Assembly: GCA_029945375.1 (NCBI GenBank)
Contig: JAQOTE010000031.1
Coordinates: 1 to 64,000, forward strand
Length of the DNA: 64,000 nt
Origin: Agaricus subrufescens
Taxonomy: Eukaryota; Basidiomycota; Agaricomycetes; Agaricales; Agaricaceae
Direction: 5' to 3'
The translations under genes and the position numbers were made by a program. Below, one piece after another: positions 1 through 10,861 of this stretch; the stretch's first letter is position 1; each line of letters starts with the position of its first letter. Under the pieces are notes generated by a model. The model was not told the origin of the DNA, searched no databases, and saw nothing but the letters and a program-made list of their open reading frames with translations.

Positions 1-155
1 ATCAGTGATCACCCATTGCAGTCACGGGGCATCGGTATTCAATCAGCTGATTGATATTGATCTCGTGATCATAATGTGATCAGTGATCACGAGAGTCGGT
101 GACTTGGTGTGGGTGATCAGTGATCACTGCGATCATAGATCACTGATCCATTGAT
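1..155. repeat. Cluster of TGATCA/GTGATCAC palindromes
   Basis: Copies or near copies of GTGATCAC and the longer GTGATCAGTGATCAC occur at about 5-12, 65-71, 76-90, 113-127 and 138-149, in both orientations because the unit is palindromic. The cluster lies about 300 bases upstream of the decayed gene at 464. Such clustered short palindromes resemble subterminal repeats of cut-and-paste transposons or a transcription-factor site array; I cannot tell which. The window edge truncates the cluster on the left. Confidence 0.6.
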
Positions 156-463
156 CGCCACTCCCTTCTGCCTTTACCCCCACCGTTGTCATCCACCTCC
201 TCAGCGACTGCGGCAGACCCCAGGCCACCCAACAAGTAAGCCAAATATTTTATTGTGTCCCATCCATCATAATGACTGAATATCTTGCCAGTAACGTGTC
301 TCTTTCCATCTCCACACCTCGAGTCTCTTCCGGGTAATCCCAGAGAGATTCAATTTTTGCCCCTCCTCCTCCTCTTCTGGGTATTCCCAGGGAGGTACCA
401 ATCTGAATCGTTTTGCAAAACCTGAGCCATATTCTTCAATTTCTATGCCATCCAAGACCAACT

Positions 464-3201
464 ATGGCCAGCTACTACACACAGACTCGCATCGAGGGCA
501 GTCATTATGAAGAAAGACCCCAGGGCAGGTGTTGGCTTATTGATGGGACTATACACTACTTGCCAAACTGCCTCAGAACACCACCACGCCCATCACGCCG
601 TCCAGACCCCCCAGTTGTATTCAAGCCTGGTGTTTCTCAGGTAGACAACTTTGCAGAGCCACGCTGGTGGGACGAACTCACTGAGTGGATGGGTTTCATA
701 CCCTCCAAGCCTGTGTCATATACAGGTGTGTGGCTCGATGCCCTCAGCCACGTACCGTGGCAACCAACAAAGCTCAAGGACTACGAATATGTACTCTACA
801 GGCCTGTTTGCAAACAATGGCTCAAGGCTGAGAAGCTTCTGTGGGAGATCATTGACATCCTCGCCGACCATTACAACCTGGGATTAGTTTGTCCGTTCAA
901 ACCATCCAACTGGGGTTTTGACCAGGCCCATCCTACTCCTGAACAGGTGAGGCATAACATTATCAAGGCTCACGATTGGTTTGCAATGCTCCTGGGCCTT
1001 GTGTTCTGGATGACAAGGAAGATCGCTGAACTGGAGGGGTTCATCGAGGGGCTGATGCCACCATCTTGGCTTGTCAAAGTTATTGTGGTTCATTCAATGC
1101 ATGCTGCCATAGATAGCGTCCGCCTCACACCTCTCTTGCACCGCAAATGGGAAATTCCTCACGTGGGCCTTTGGTTATACCACCCTGAGGTCAAGCCCTC
1201 TCAACCCCCCGCCTCTTGGTTTATGGAACAGGGTGTCCCAGTTTGGTACTGCTGGAGCAATTGGGAAATTAAATCTGCTCAGGTCACCTCCAAATTTGCT
1301 CTCATGGCACCTCAATCTGAAGAGCTGCAGGCTGCTACCATGTGGATTGGCTACCACATCTCTCCTCATGGCCCGGCACAGTCTTCGTTCACCTCTTCCT
1401 CCTTTGCCTCCTCCTCTTCCAGTGCAGATCCGCCACTGTCTACCCCCTTTCATTCGACAAACTTTGAACCGCTGTCTACCCCCTTTCAGTTGACAAACTT
1501 CGAACCATTTTTCCCTGACCTCCCCAGGTCTCCAATCTCACCCCCAGCCAAGCAACCATCCGCAAAATCTTTCTGGACAGCCCACTTCAAGAAGCGGCAA
1601 GAGCTGCATAAGAGGATGGAGAAGAGAGAGAGCCCAGTGGATCAGCAGCACCAGCTTTCTCGTATGCAAAATCCTAGCATCAAGAACACCACCATATACA
1701 TTTGGCAATGGAATGATGAAGGAGAATTTGTGAGAGAGCATGTCCTCAAGAGTAATAATGAGGACACTTTGATGGATTATAGTGGCAACCAGAAACAATT
1801 TGATCCCTATGTAAATGAGTGGGATTGCTGTGAGCTTTGGGGGCGTTCAATTGAAAATGAAGGATTCATTGAACTGCCCCCAGTCAACCAACAGGCCTCC
1901 ATTCCCAAGGAGAACACTACCCGTGTCGATTATTCTTTTTTGTTGCCATGTGAACCTCGCTCTCTCTCTCCCCCTCCAGTCTCAGCTTGTTCACCATCCC
2001 CTGCCCTGCCCCTGGACCTTCCTCCCTCTTCCGCTCCAGATGCCGAGCAGCCTGATGACACCATAGATGACATCCTCAATGTTATGAGGATGCACTATGG
2101 CTTTGTACCTCCTACTCCTTTGCCATCCTCCATCCCCCCTTCATCTGCGGCTATTTCTGAGTTCGACACAAGAGGACTTTTGAGATTGATTGGAAGGGAC
2201 GTCAACCTCTCCAACCATCCCTTCTTCTCGTCTCCTCTCACCCATGTTTGCTGGGATTTCATGCAATCTCTCACAGGAACTCAGTCTCCCAAAGCTGACG
2301 TGTGGGATCTTAACCCCCACAATCGTGAAACACTTCACTTCTCCTGTGGCTTGAACTCCATACGGATCTTGAAATGAGGAGATCAACTCTTTTACATGAT
2401 TGATCTTGCGCCTAAAGCTACTGTCCTGTGGTCACTTGTCATCACCTCCTTGGCCAGCCTCTTCTTTCTCTGTCAACTACTCGAAAATATGGATGAAGAG
2501 ATGAGTGCCATCAGACTGCTGACGGAAGGTGTTCCATTTCGCACAGTCAAACCTTGTAGCACATTGCCTATGGCCTGCTCTCAGTTTGCCATGGCTGCCA
2601 TTGTCCCTATGCGTCTCTCCACCCATGAGTTTCATGCCAAGGACTTTGAGATGTATGAGCAGCAGTGTCAAAGTATCTTAAGTCATCCCCGGGCTCATGC
2701 GGCACTTATGCAAGGTGGTTACATAGGATGAATTGCTTCACAGTCAGTTGCAGTTGGCGATGTCCTTGCAGGGCCCTCAGGTTTGTATACTGAGTCCTCA
2801 TATATGTTCATTGTGATAGACAAATTTGGAAATGAGTTTGTTGACGACAACCTCATAAATAATGAGTTAGAGATAATCTGCGGGGTATATCACCAATTTA
2901 CAGGTATGTTTATTATTGAATATGTTAATGTGCTACTTTTAATGTCATTTACACAGGTCAAGCAGGTTTGCAGGATTCACAGAAGTCATGGTTTCCCTCA
3001 CAGGCATTTGAAGGCTGTGGTGAAGATTACGGATGGTGGACACCTCAAAATGAGTCAGAGTGGAGAAAGCGAAACGATTTTATCCAGGCCAACAAAGCAG
3101 TACCAATCAGGGCGGACAAGTGGCGAGATCAACTGAGGGGAGTGGCGCTATTGAGGAAGTTGAAAAAAAAATCAGGAGACCTTATATGTGAAGGTGATTG
3201 A
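464..3201 (+). pseudogene. Decayed gene of an uncharacterised multicopy agaricomycete family
   Basis: One reading frame runs from ATG 464 to 2903, then continues after a 53-nt GT-AG intron (2904-2956, phase 1) to a TGA at 3199. The frame is broken by two in-frame TGA codons, at 2375-2377 and 2729-2731. Coding similarity resumes in the same frame after each, so both are point mutations; CGA (Arg) is the likely ancestor. The protein is Trp/Pro rich, with a low-complexity Ser/Pro stretch in the middle and a C-terminal part containing 'YHQFTG', 'SWFPSQAFEG' and 'GWWTP'. I recall this pattern from large families of agaricomycete hypothetical proteins with no assigned function. An ATG at 413 is in frame, but 464 starts the more natural protein. 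It is probably not functional as it stands. Function unknown. Confidence 0.6.
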
Positions 3202-3566
3202 GGAGCAGGTGGGTGTGTGGTAGATGTACACAATATCTGCTTCTATTTTGGGTAAGTTTTTTATTTTTGATTAATAGATTTTCTGAAATATTGACTCTGT
3301 TCTAGACTCTATCTTGAGTGTAGTATAGACTGTAATATATTCTGTTTGCTTGGAGCTATCCATAATATATATTTGTTGTTTTGTGAGATAAATCTGGACA
3401 AACAAATCGAGTGTGTGAGAACTGACCACGTGACTATTGTTGTGGCCATCGTATGTTTTTTGCAGGTTGTATTACAGTCACTGTTCATTATCTTCTGGGC
3501 ATTCCCAGAGAGCTTTAGCATTTCCAGCATCAGGGTAATCCCTGTGCAATCCCCCTTTCCACCGAG
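3202..3566. other. Noncoding stretch before the Plavaka-like gene
   Basis: No gene seen. A/T-rich in its first half. The left terminus of the Plavaka-like element is expected here or slightly upstream; short runs such as 'gtagtatagactgtaat' near 3330 resemble the 3' subterminal repeats at 19.3-19.6 kb, but no clear terminal inverted repeat could be matched by eye. Confidence 0.3.
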
Positions 3567-3847
3567 ATGTACAAGGAGACTATTTATGAGTGTCAGGCCA
3601 TGAGGTGCACATTTTCTTCGAGGAGCTGCCAAGCCCGCAATCATCATCAAGGAGCATGTCCCATATTTGCACAGGAGAGTAGAGATCTGGCAAGGCAGCT
3701 GACAACATCTGACCCAGACTTGAAGCACAAAAATCCAGTTGCAGAGGCTCCTGTGTTACGGTCTATTTCCGTTATTGTCCCCTGACCCAGGACCATATGC
3801 TACCACTTCCTTATCCGTATACTTGTCTCCCATGTTTACTCAGCACC

Positions 3848-4458
3848 TGTTATAGTGACCCCGGCCCGGTCCTAAGCTAGGGCGTTATGTCGTAGGAAAT
3901 GCTCAGATTACCTAAGCGTAACAAAGGATCCTCTTCGATGATCAATATCTCAGAGTAACCCGAATACGCAAAGCAACTAGAGCTAGAGAGCGAGCGATAT
4001 CAAAGATATTAAAGTAATTAAAAACTAGTCGCTTCTAGGCTTTAGTTGGGAAAAGGCTCCTATATTGGTCTCTCCCACACCTAACCAGAGAGTAGAAAAC
4101 GTTGGGGAGTTTCTACATGGCCAAGTCAACGTCTTATATACTACATGACTTTATCATTAATAACTTTGATCCTAAGAAGCTCTATCCTAATAAATGATCC
4201 TCGGGCAAGAAGCATGTTTCAAAGGACCGAGATAGGAAGCTTAATGAAACTAAAGATATCTAGATAGAAGTTCTTCTATCTATATATAATACTTCTTAAC
4301 TATTTATATAGAGTTCATTCATAATCAAGGCATGAAGACAGTACAGAAATATCAAAATCAAAGAAGCAAAATATAAGTACAAGAATAGAAAGGCATAATT
4401 GGAATGATTACATAAGTAATCATTTCCGTAAAAGAAAACATTGTTCATTATCATAACA
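3848..4458 (-). repeat. 3' LTR of the Ty3 element
   Basis: 611 bp, TG...CA ends. Aligns along its whole length to 11325-11926, with differences including a 4-nt duplication (gagcgagcg versus gagcg) and changed bases at the self-priming segment, where an extra base breaks the perfect match retained in the 5' LTR. Confidence 0.93.
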
Positions 4459-4470
4459 TTATCCCTTTCG
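4459..4470 (-). other. Polypurine tract
   Basis: On the minus strand the bases CGAAAGGGATAA directly precede the 3' LTR TGTTATG. This is the expected place and base composition for the plus-strand primer. It is short, and is followed on its far side by a 20-bp near-perfect palindrome (4474-4493, GCTAGTATA repeated inverted). Confidence 0.6.
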
Positions 4471-4839
4471 TAAGCTAGTATATCTATACTAGCAATCACA
4501 TATCCAAAGGTCCTTCTCCCATCATGTTGTATTCAGCTACATCATCATAAGCATATTCGTCAGTCTGATCATAAATTCCCGGTGTCGGGGATCGCTGGTG
4601 TTTAGGTTTGCTAGAATTCCTGCAGTGTAGGGAAGACGAGCGATCTGTTCCTTGATTGTGACGATTGGTGGGAGGGATGGTAGTGGATATAAATGTTTTA
4701 ACTGATTAGATATTATCTTTTGATCTATCAGTGTCATTTGGGATGTTGTTTGTTGTTTGGTTTAATTTGATGTAAGATCCGGTATAGTGTTTGAATTATC
4801 TTGTAAAGATTCTTTCTTGCATTACAACCATCAACACTC

Positions 4840-5367
4840 ATGTTCACTTCATTCATTAACTCGTTCTCATCTTCTTTTATCTGTTGGGGTACTTGTAAAC
4901 CCTCTATCACCATTCCTGATGATGATATCCTCATCAACTACCTCCAGCAACTTCGAGTGTTGGCAGGTATTCTGGCATCTATCTCTGATGCTACTCTTTT
5001 CTTGAGTCTTACCACGACTCGTTTTCTGTTTTCTATTGATCTTCCAAATCATTCTCTGGTTTGGAACCATCATATTGCTTTATTTGAGCAATACAACCGA
5101 GTTCTTATTCCTATGACTATGCGTAGGAGTAAGCGAGCTGCATTTGACGCTCGGATATATCATTGTCCGAATTACATTTCCATCGATCATACTGAGGGGA
5201 TACCAAAGGATTTGGTGGAGGTCATGGTATCTGTTTTGTCATTGAGTGGGGTGGCATTGTTTGAGTTCTCAATAAAGGGGCAGGTAGTGGGGATATACGG
5301 GGAAGATGAATTTTTTAATTATATCCGTATTTGGAATCTTGTTCTTTCTAGGTTTGGTAGTAAGTAG
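4840..5367 (+). CDS. Antisense ORF inside the Ty3 element, unknown protein (175 aa)
   Basis: ATG 4840 to a stop at 5367, on the strand opposite to gag/pol, in the 1.2-kb segment between the pol stop (5663) and the 3' LTR. The predicted protein is rich in hydrophobic and beta-prone residues. It has a basic 'RRSKRAAF' patch near the middle and a hydrophobic C-terminal half containing 'VSVLSLSGVALFEF'. No family recognised. Upstream of the ATG the region is A/T-rich and could hold a promoter. It might be a captured host gene, an antisense accessory gene of the kind known in some plant Ty3 elements, or a chance ORF. A spliced longer version cannot be excluded. Confidence 0.35.
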   Translation: MFTSFINSFSSSFICWGTCKPSITIPDDDILINYLQQLRVLAGILASISDATLFLSLTTTRFLFSIDLPNHSLVWNHHIALFEQYNRVLIPMTMRRSKRAAFDARIYHCPNYISIDHTEGIPKDLVEVMVSVLSLSGVALFEFSIKGQVVGIYGEDEFFNYIRIWNLVLSRFGSK

Positions 5368-5662
5368 TTGAATGTATGGACATGATTTCTAGTTATTGAA
5401 CAATTTGTCTCTCATTTTATTTTATTTTATTCTTCTTTTATATAGTTTTGCCACGTATTGGTTTATTACGTGTTATAAAATTGAGTTTTGTGATTATGTC
5501 ATGATTTCAAGGCACAGCAGGTATGGAAGAAGTGTTTTCAGTTGTGGCGTACCAAGATCTTGAACATTTTCTTGCTGGTTGCTGGTATTGAGAATAATAA
5601 GAGAGGATAGTTTAGATTCGGTGAGGTTAGAAGTTTGAGAGTTGCTTATTGAGCTTGGGGTG

Positions 5663-8600
5663 TTAGTTTAGATAGTGGTTGCTTTTATACTCGTCTAGCA
5701 TCTCTTGTGAATTTTCTAAATCTATTTCTGGTACCCATGAATCTTCTGTTGGACCGTATCCTTCCCATCTGACTAGGTATTCTGTTTTTGTTGATTGCTT
5801 CTTGTTTCTAAGACGTGTCTTTCTTATTCTATGTTTTAAGATAGCTTCCACTTCGTATTCTTCTTCTCCAGCTATCAGAACAGGTGGTGGTTCTGGATTA
5901 TGTTTTCCATATATATTATTCTCTACCACTGGTGTTAGGAGAGAAGCATGGAATTTGTTGTGGATCTTCCATTGTTTTGGTAGTTCCAATTCGTATGTTA
6001 CTGGTGAAGTTCTTCGGAGTATTTTGAATGGTCCTTCTCTTCTTTGGTTGAGTTTCTTCGAAGCATATGGTACTGGGAGATTTCTATTATCTAGCCAGAC
6101 TCTGTCTCCTATTTTGAATGGGTTCCATGGTCTATTCTTTCTGTTAGCCATTTTGAGTCGAGCTTGTTCATGAGCTTCTAATGCTGCTTCTCTTGCTTGT
6201 TCTAAGAATAGTGTCTTTTCTTCGATAGAAGGTATGTTTGATTCTTCTTCGTTGATGAATGCTTGGGGATTGTATCCTAATATTAGTTCTGATGGTGTAT
6301 GTTGTCTTCCTGAATGTGGTTTAGTGTTATGTACAAATTCAATCATTGGTATAGCTCTTTTCCAAGAGTTAGGATGTTTCGAAGTGTATACTGCAAGATA
6401 AAATTCTATTTCTTGGTTATATCGTTCTGTAGTCCCATCTGTCTGTGGATGATAGGCTGTTGAAAAGGCTGGTTTAATGTTTAACTTTTCATATAGTTTT
6501 TGCATTGATTTTGCTGCAAAGCGAGGGTCTCTATCTGATATAATCTTTTGTAGTGTTCCATATTTGGAAAATACTTTCTCAATTAGGATTTTGGCTATGT
6601 CATTTGCTGTGGCTGTCTTTTTAGTGGCAGTTAGAATTACCCCTTTCATAAGTCCATGGTCCACTATGGACAAAATAGCATCATAACCGTCATCTGGTGG
6701 TAAATCTGTGATGAGATCCATAGATATTTGGGCAAAGGGTTTAGTTGTAGAAGGTCCTTTAATTGGTTGCATTGGAGGTTTTGTTGGGTGTCGGTTAATT
6801 TTATATTGTTGACAAATTGGGCATCCTTTGACATAGTTTTGAACATATGTGTTCATTCCGGGCCAATAGACTTCTTTGTTTAATTTCCGAAGTGTTTCGG
6901 CTATTCCTGGATGTCCTGATGTCTCATGATCATGTACCCTATTTAAGATTTCTCTCTTTAGTTCTGCATCTTCTGGTATGACGATCCTTCCTTGGTATTT
7001 ATAGGATTTGTCTTCCTCTGTGAATCTATTGTTAGGTGTAATTTTATCTTTCATTGTGTGAATCTTCTTTTCTATTTCAGTCGTTAAGAAGTTGATGAAT
7101 TTCTCCGAAGGTATAGCAATAAGGTTTTGATTGTCTTTTCCTTCTGGGGTGAGATCAGGTCGTCTACTGAGTGCATCTGCTAAGACATTCTTATTTCCTG
7201 GGAGATGTTTAATTATATAGTTGAATCGTGTCATGTATAGCATCCATCTGGCTTGTCTTCGGTTTAATTGTTGTGGTTCTCTCCATCTTGTTAAGTTTTC
7301 GTGATCTGACCATATGGTCACTGGATTAGGTGATCCTTCCAAATAATGTCTGCACTCTTTGAGTGCTCTGACTATTGATAGGAATTCTTGATCCGACACA
7401 TGGTAGTTTCGTTCTGCAGGGTTTAGGGCTTTAGAGAAGTATGCAACTGGGTGTTTATCTCCATTTGTATCTCTCTGTAATAATACTGCTCCTGTTGCAA
7501 ATGCTGATGCATCACATTCTATTTCGAATGGTTTTGTTTGGTCAACCATCTGGAGTACTGGTTTTTCTAAGAATAGTTGTTTTAATCTATCAAATGCTTC
7601 TTGTGCTTTAGGGTTCCATTCAAATTTAGTTTTCTTTCTTGTCAATGCGGTAAGAGGTTGAGCTATTATTGCATAATTATGGATGAATTTCCTATAGAAA
7701 TTGCAGAATCCAATGAATTGTCGGACATTCTTGGCTGATTTTGGTGTTGGCCATTGTTTTATTCCTTCTACTTTAATTGGATCCATTTTGATAGAGTCTG
7801 GTGTTATTATAGCACCAAGGTACTCTAATCGTTGAGTTTCAAATTCGCATTTTTCTGTTTTAAGATAGAGTTGGTTCTTCTCTAATATCTGTAATACTTC
7901 TTGTGTCAGTTTGTTCAGTTGTTCTTTTGTTTTTGCATGGATTAGTATATTGTCCATATAGATAATAACTCCTCCATTGTCAATTAGGTCTTTGAATAGT
8001 GAATCCATCATAGATTGAAATGTGGCTGGTGAATTTGTCATGCCAAAGAACATGACGGTAGGTTCATATAGTCCTTTTGGTGTTCTAAAGGCTGCTTTCC
8101 ATTCATCTCCTTTGTGAATTCTGACATTATTGTATCCTAGTCTGACATCAAGTTTGGTGAACCATTTTGAATTTCGTAGTTTGTCCATAATTCTTGCAAT
8201 ACTTGGTATCGGATGAGCATTCTTAATTGTATTTTGATTTAGGTAGCGATAGTCTTGACAAGGTCTTAGGTCTCCTCCTTTCTTTCCTACAAAGAAAAAT
8301 GACGATGCCATAGGTGATTTGGATTTTCGGATATATCCCTTTCGTAGATTTTCTGATATAAACTTTGCTAGCTCTTCTTCTTCCTTCTGTGTTAGATTGT
8401 ATATTGGCATCCGTTTTGGTTCAAAGTCTGATTTGACTTCTATTCTATGATCCCATGATCTTCTTGGTGGCATTTTCTCTGATTCTCGTTTATTGAAAAC
8501 CTTTAGGAATTTGTGAAATTTCTTTGGCACTGCTTTGCTTGGATCTGATTCTTTCTTTGGTTTAGTTGATTTATTGTATAGTTGTTGTGACATATTGGTT

Positions 8601-9085
8601 TTATTAATTTCGTAGCATAGTCGATTAATTGCTGTGGATGGTGCCTTTGATAATTTGAGGGGTAGTTGTTTTTCATCTCTCCATTTTAATGAAGGTTCTT
8701 GCCAGTTGATTTCGGGGTTGAATTTCTTTAACCATGTAATTCCTAAGAATAATTCATGTCCTCCAAGTGCTACTATTCTTGGTGTGATTGTCATTTTCTT
8801 CCCATTTATCTCTATTTGTAATTTAACGTAGTGAGTGCATTTCCCTGATGAATTTCTTGATCCATCTGCATTCAATGTATACTTGACATGTTTAAGTGGA
8901 TATTTCTTTAATCCATATTTCTTTACTAAATTGTGATCAATGAATTCTCCTCCAGCTCCTGAATCAAGTAATGCTGGTTGTTCATGACTGTCTTTGTTAG
9001 TATGTATTTTAAGTGGAACTAATAATGTTTGTCCTCTAGACTTTTGAAGACTAATCAGGTCGATTGAGTCTTCGAAGCTATTCAA
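5663..9085 (-). CDS. pol: Pol polyprotein of the Ty3 chromovirus (PR-RT-RNase H-IN-chromodomain)
   Basis: An open frame of about 1140 codons in the -1 frame relative to gag; its first codon (9083-9085) is TTG, consistent with entry by frameshift rather than its own ATG. Domains in order: aspartic protease with DSG in 'LLDSGAGGEF' (about residue 40); reverse transcriptase with 'LDVRLGYNNVRI' and motif C 'IYMDNILI', whose second Asp is Asn at about residue 379; RNase H with 'ECDASAFATGAVL' and 'SDHENLTRW'; integrase with an HHCC-type zinc region ending 'CPICQQYK', then 'SMDLITDLP', 'ISDRDPRFA' and 'TERYNQEIEFY' supplying D, D and E; and a C-terminal chromodomain (about 1075-1135, 'EYLVRWEGYGPTEDSWVP'). 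The frame is uninterrupted despite LTR divergence. The Asp-to-Asn change may inactivate RT, although the motif should be compared with relatives. Confidence 0.92.
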   Translation of the reverse strand: MNSFEDSIDLISLQKSRGQTLLVPLKIHTNKDSHEQPALLDSGAGGEFIDHNLVKKYGLKKYPLKHVKYTLNADGSRNSSGKCTHYVKLQIEINGKKMTITPRIVALGGHELFLGITWLKKFNPEINWQEPSLKWRDEKQLPLKLSKAPSTAINRLCYEINKTNMSQQLYNKSTKPKKESDPSKAVPKKFHKFLKVFNKRESEKMPPRRSWDHRIEVKSDFEPKRMPIYNLTQKEEEELAKFISENLRKGYIRKSKSPMASSFFFVGKKGGDLRPCQDYRYLNQNTIKNAHPIPSIARIMDKLRNSKWFTKLDVRLGYNNVRIHKGDEWKAAFRTPKGLYEPTVMFFGMTNSPATFQSMMDSLFKDLIDNGGVIIYMDNILIHAKTKEQLNKLTQEVLQILEKNQLYLKTEKCEFETQRLEYLGAIITPDSIKMDPIKVEGIKQWPTPKSAKNVRQFIGFCNFYRKFIHNYAIIAQPLTALTRKKTKFEWNPKAQEAFDRLKQLFLEKPVLQMVDQTKPFEIECDASAFATGAVLLQRDTNGDKHPVAYFSKALNPAERNYHVSDQEFLSIVRALKECRHYLEGSPNPVTIWSDHENLTRWREPQQLNRRQARWMLYMTRFNYIIKHLPGNKNVLADALSRRPDLTPEGKDNQNLIAIPSEKFINFLTTEIEKKIHTMKDKITPNNRFTEEDKSYKYQGRIVIPEDAELKREILNRVHDHETSGHPGIAETLRKLNKEVYWPGMNTYVQNYVKGCPICQQYKINRHPTKPPMQPIKGPSTTKPFAQISMDLITDLPPDDGYDAILSIVDHGLMKGVILTATKKTATANDIAKILIEKVFSKYGTLQKIISDRDPRFAAKSMQKLYEKLNIKPAFSTAYHPQTDGTTERYNQEIEFYLAVYTSKHPNSWKRAIPMIEFVHNTKPHSGRQHTPSELILGYNPQAFINEEESNIPSIEEKTLFLEQAREAALEAHEQARLKMANRKNRPWNPFKIGDRVWLDNRNLPVPYASKKLNQRREGPFKILRRTSPVTYELELPKQWKIHNKFHASLLTPVVENNIYGKHNPEPPPVLIAGEEEYEVEAILKHRIRKTRLRNKKQSTKTEYLVRWEGYGPTEDSWVPEIDLENSQEMLDEYKSNHYLN

Positions 9086-9091
9086 AAATTT
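9046..9091 (-). promoter_or_regulatory. -1 ribosomal frameshift signal at the gag/pol junction
   Basis: Reading the minus strand in the gag frame gives A AAT TTT TGA: the heptamer AAATTTT (9085-9091) fits X XXY YYZ and abuts the gag stop codon (9082-9084). A -1 slip there continues exactly into the pol frame. Eleven bases downstream, GAAGACT (9073-9067) pairs perfectly with AGTCTTC (9052-9046) across a 14-nt loop. Sushi-type elements and their vertebrate derivatives are known to use -1 shifting. Confidence 0.75.
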
Positions 9092-10852
9092 TCTTCAGCT
9101 GAGAATTCTTCAAATTTCTCATCGTCATTATCTTCTTCTTCGATATTGTAGACCATAGCCATAGGATCTACTGGTTCTGGTTTCTTTTTCTTCCAAGTCC
9201 CTTTAGTAGTGGGTTTCCTGTTTCCATCCTTCTTGTTTCTATTTGGTCGCTGAGTTTTGTCCATTCTTGCTTTTCCTTCTCGCTTAACATATAACTTCCT
9301 TTGTTTACAGTCTCTGACCCAGTGTCCTTTCTTGTGGCAGAAAAAGCATTCGCCTCTTCTAAGAGCTGCTCGTTGCTCTTCTGTGAGAACAGTATTGATG
9401 AAATCTTGTACTGCTTGCTTGGATGAGCTTCTTTGTCTAACAAGGTTGATTTCTTCATCGGAGGACTCTGTGGTCTCATCAGGCTCAGGTCCTGATTCAC
9501 TGTCACTGTCTGTGAATCCGAGGTTGTTGAGTTGGTAGTAGATGTTGTCAACATCCATGTCCCATTCGCTTCTGGTTGGTTTAACAACTGGTTCACTGTA
9601 GATGTTGGCATATCTTGGGTTTTCTCTTTTCCCTTTAGTGTTCTTGGACTTCTTATGTCTTGGGATCGATCTATACGATCTTGAGACTTTTCTTTGTGCT
9701 TCAATGATTCTGGCTGCGTTTCTTGCTGCTGTTTTCCAGTCTTGGATTGTTTGTGGGTCTTTTCTGATTGCTTCGATTCTAATATCGGGGTCAAGTCCTT
9801 CTGCAAAGTAAGCTTGTAGTGCTGGGTTGTCCGGTAGTCCTGCTTGTGATGAGAGGACTGAAAAGGCAGAAATATAGGCGGCGATATTTCATCCAGACTG
9901 CCGTATATTGCGTAGTCTCTGTTCTGCTTCGTATTTTTGTAGGGCGGGAGCAAAGGCTTGTTCAAGGGCATTCTCAAAGTCTGCCCATGCATTGTAGTTG
10001 GGGTGAGTGTTGAGGTAATCAAGTCTCCAGTCTGCTGTTGCACCGTCAAGGAGTGAGAGGACGAATCTGATTTTGTGGATGTCGTCTGTAACTCCGAGTG
10101 AGTCAAAGTGTAGTTTGACTGCTGCAAACCATGATCTGTATTGTTTTGGGTCTCCATAGTATTTTGGTGGCTTTTGGAATTTAAGGCCTGGTGGGAGTGC
10201 TCCTGGTTGGGCTGGTCCATGGGGTGATGGGGGTTGTGCCATTCCTCCTGGGTTGTTTGGTGATCCTGGGGAGCTTGGTGAGCTTGGTGGATTTGGGCTT
10301 GGTGGGTTTTGCGGGTTCTGCGGCGGCGGTGGCGAGTTCCTGGGGATAGAGGGGGATCTGCTTCTTGTTGGGCTTCTTCTTTGTGAGATTGGGTGGTTCG
10401 GGCTGTGAGCTCCAGATTTATCAGTCGCTCTATGTCTTGAATATTCTGCTCTTGGGTCCGGATTTGTGCTGAAATAATTCTCTCCTCTATTTCCTTCTTG
10501 ACCAGTTGCCCTTTCAATTTGCTGATCAAATCTCTCTTGTTCTTTATTTGATTGAATAGATCTGGCAGAGATTTCTTCTCTAAGTTGTCTGATAGCTTCA
10601 CCGAAGGTGATTCCTCCAGATTCTTTCTTATCTTCTTCCTTTTCAAAGGTTGTGTTGATTCTTGGTAACTCTCTGAAGAGGTGCTCAGTATATTCTGTTT
10701 GTACTTCCTTGTTATCTTCCTTCGATAGATAAAAAGACTGTCCCTTTTCTTCGTTGTAGTAGTACCAGTCACTTTCTCCTTTGTCCTTCCAAACTGTTTT
10801 ACCCTGTTTCTTACTTTCAAATGTAATATCAGTAGTAGATGCCGTAGTGTTA
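9082..10852 (-). pseudogene. gag: Gag of the Ty3 chromovirus, one in-frame TGA
   Basis: The frame is open from about 10852 to the stop at 9082, apart from one TGA at 9889-9891. It encodes an N-terminal charged, coiled-coil-prone region ('FGEAIRQLREEISARS'), a Ser/Pro-rich linker, and a retrotransposon Gag core with 'PPKYYGDPKQYRSWF' and 'WADFENALEQAF' (about 10242-9890). The C-terminus carries a CCHC zinc knuckle, 'CFFCHKKGHWVRDC' (about 9350-9310). No ATG exists in this frame before the Gag core: either the start was lost or a 5' intron ending near 10853 (…ACATAG) joins an upstream start. The frame overlaps pol by a few bases and ends at the slippery site. Reading on past the TGA gives normal Gag sequence, so the stop is a recent mutation. 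Confidence 0.8.
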
Positions 10853-10861
10853 AACCTATGT

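Noticed and set aside
3320..3728. Minus-strand ORF of 139 codons near the Plavaka start
   Set aside because: Overlaps the N-terminal transposase exon and a solo-LTR boundary; composition looks random.
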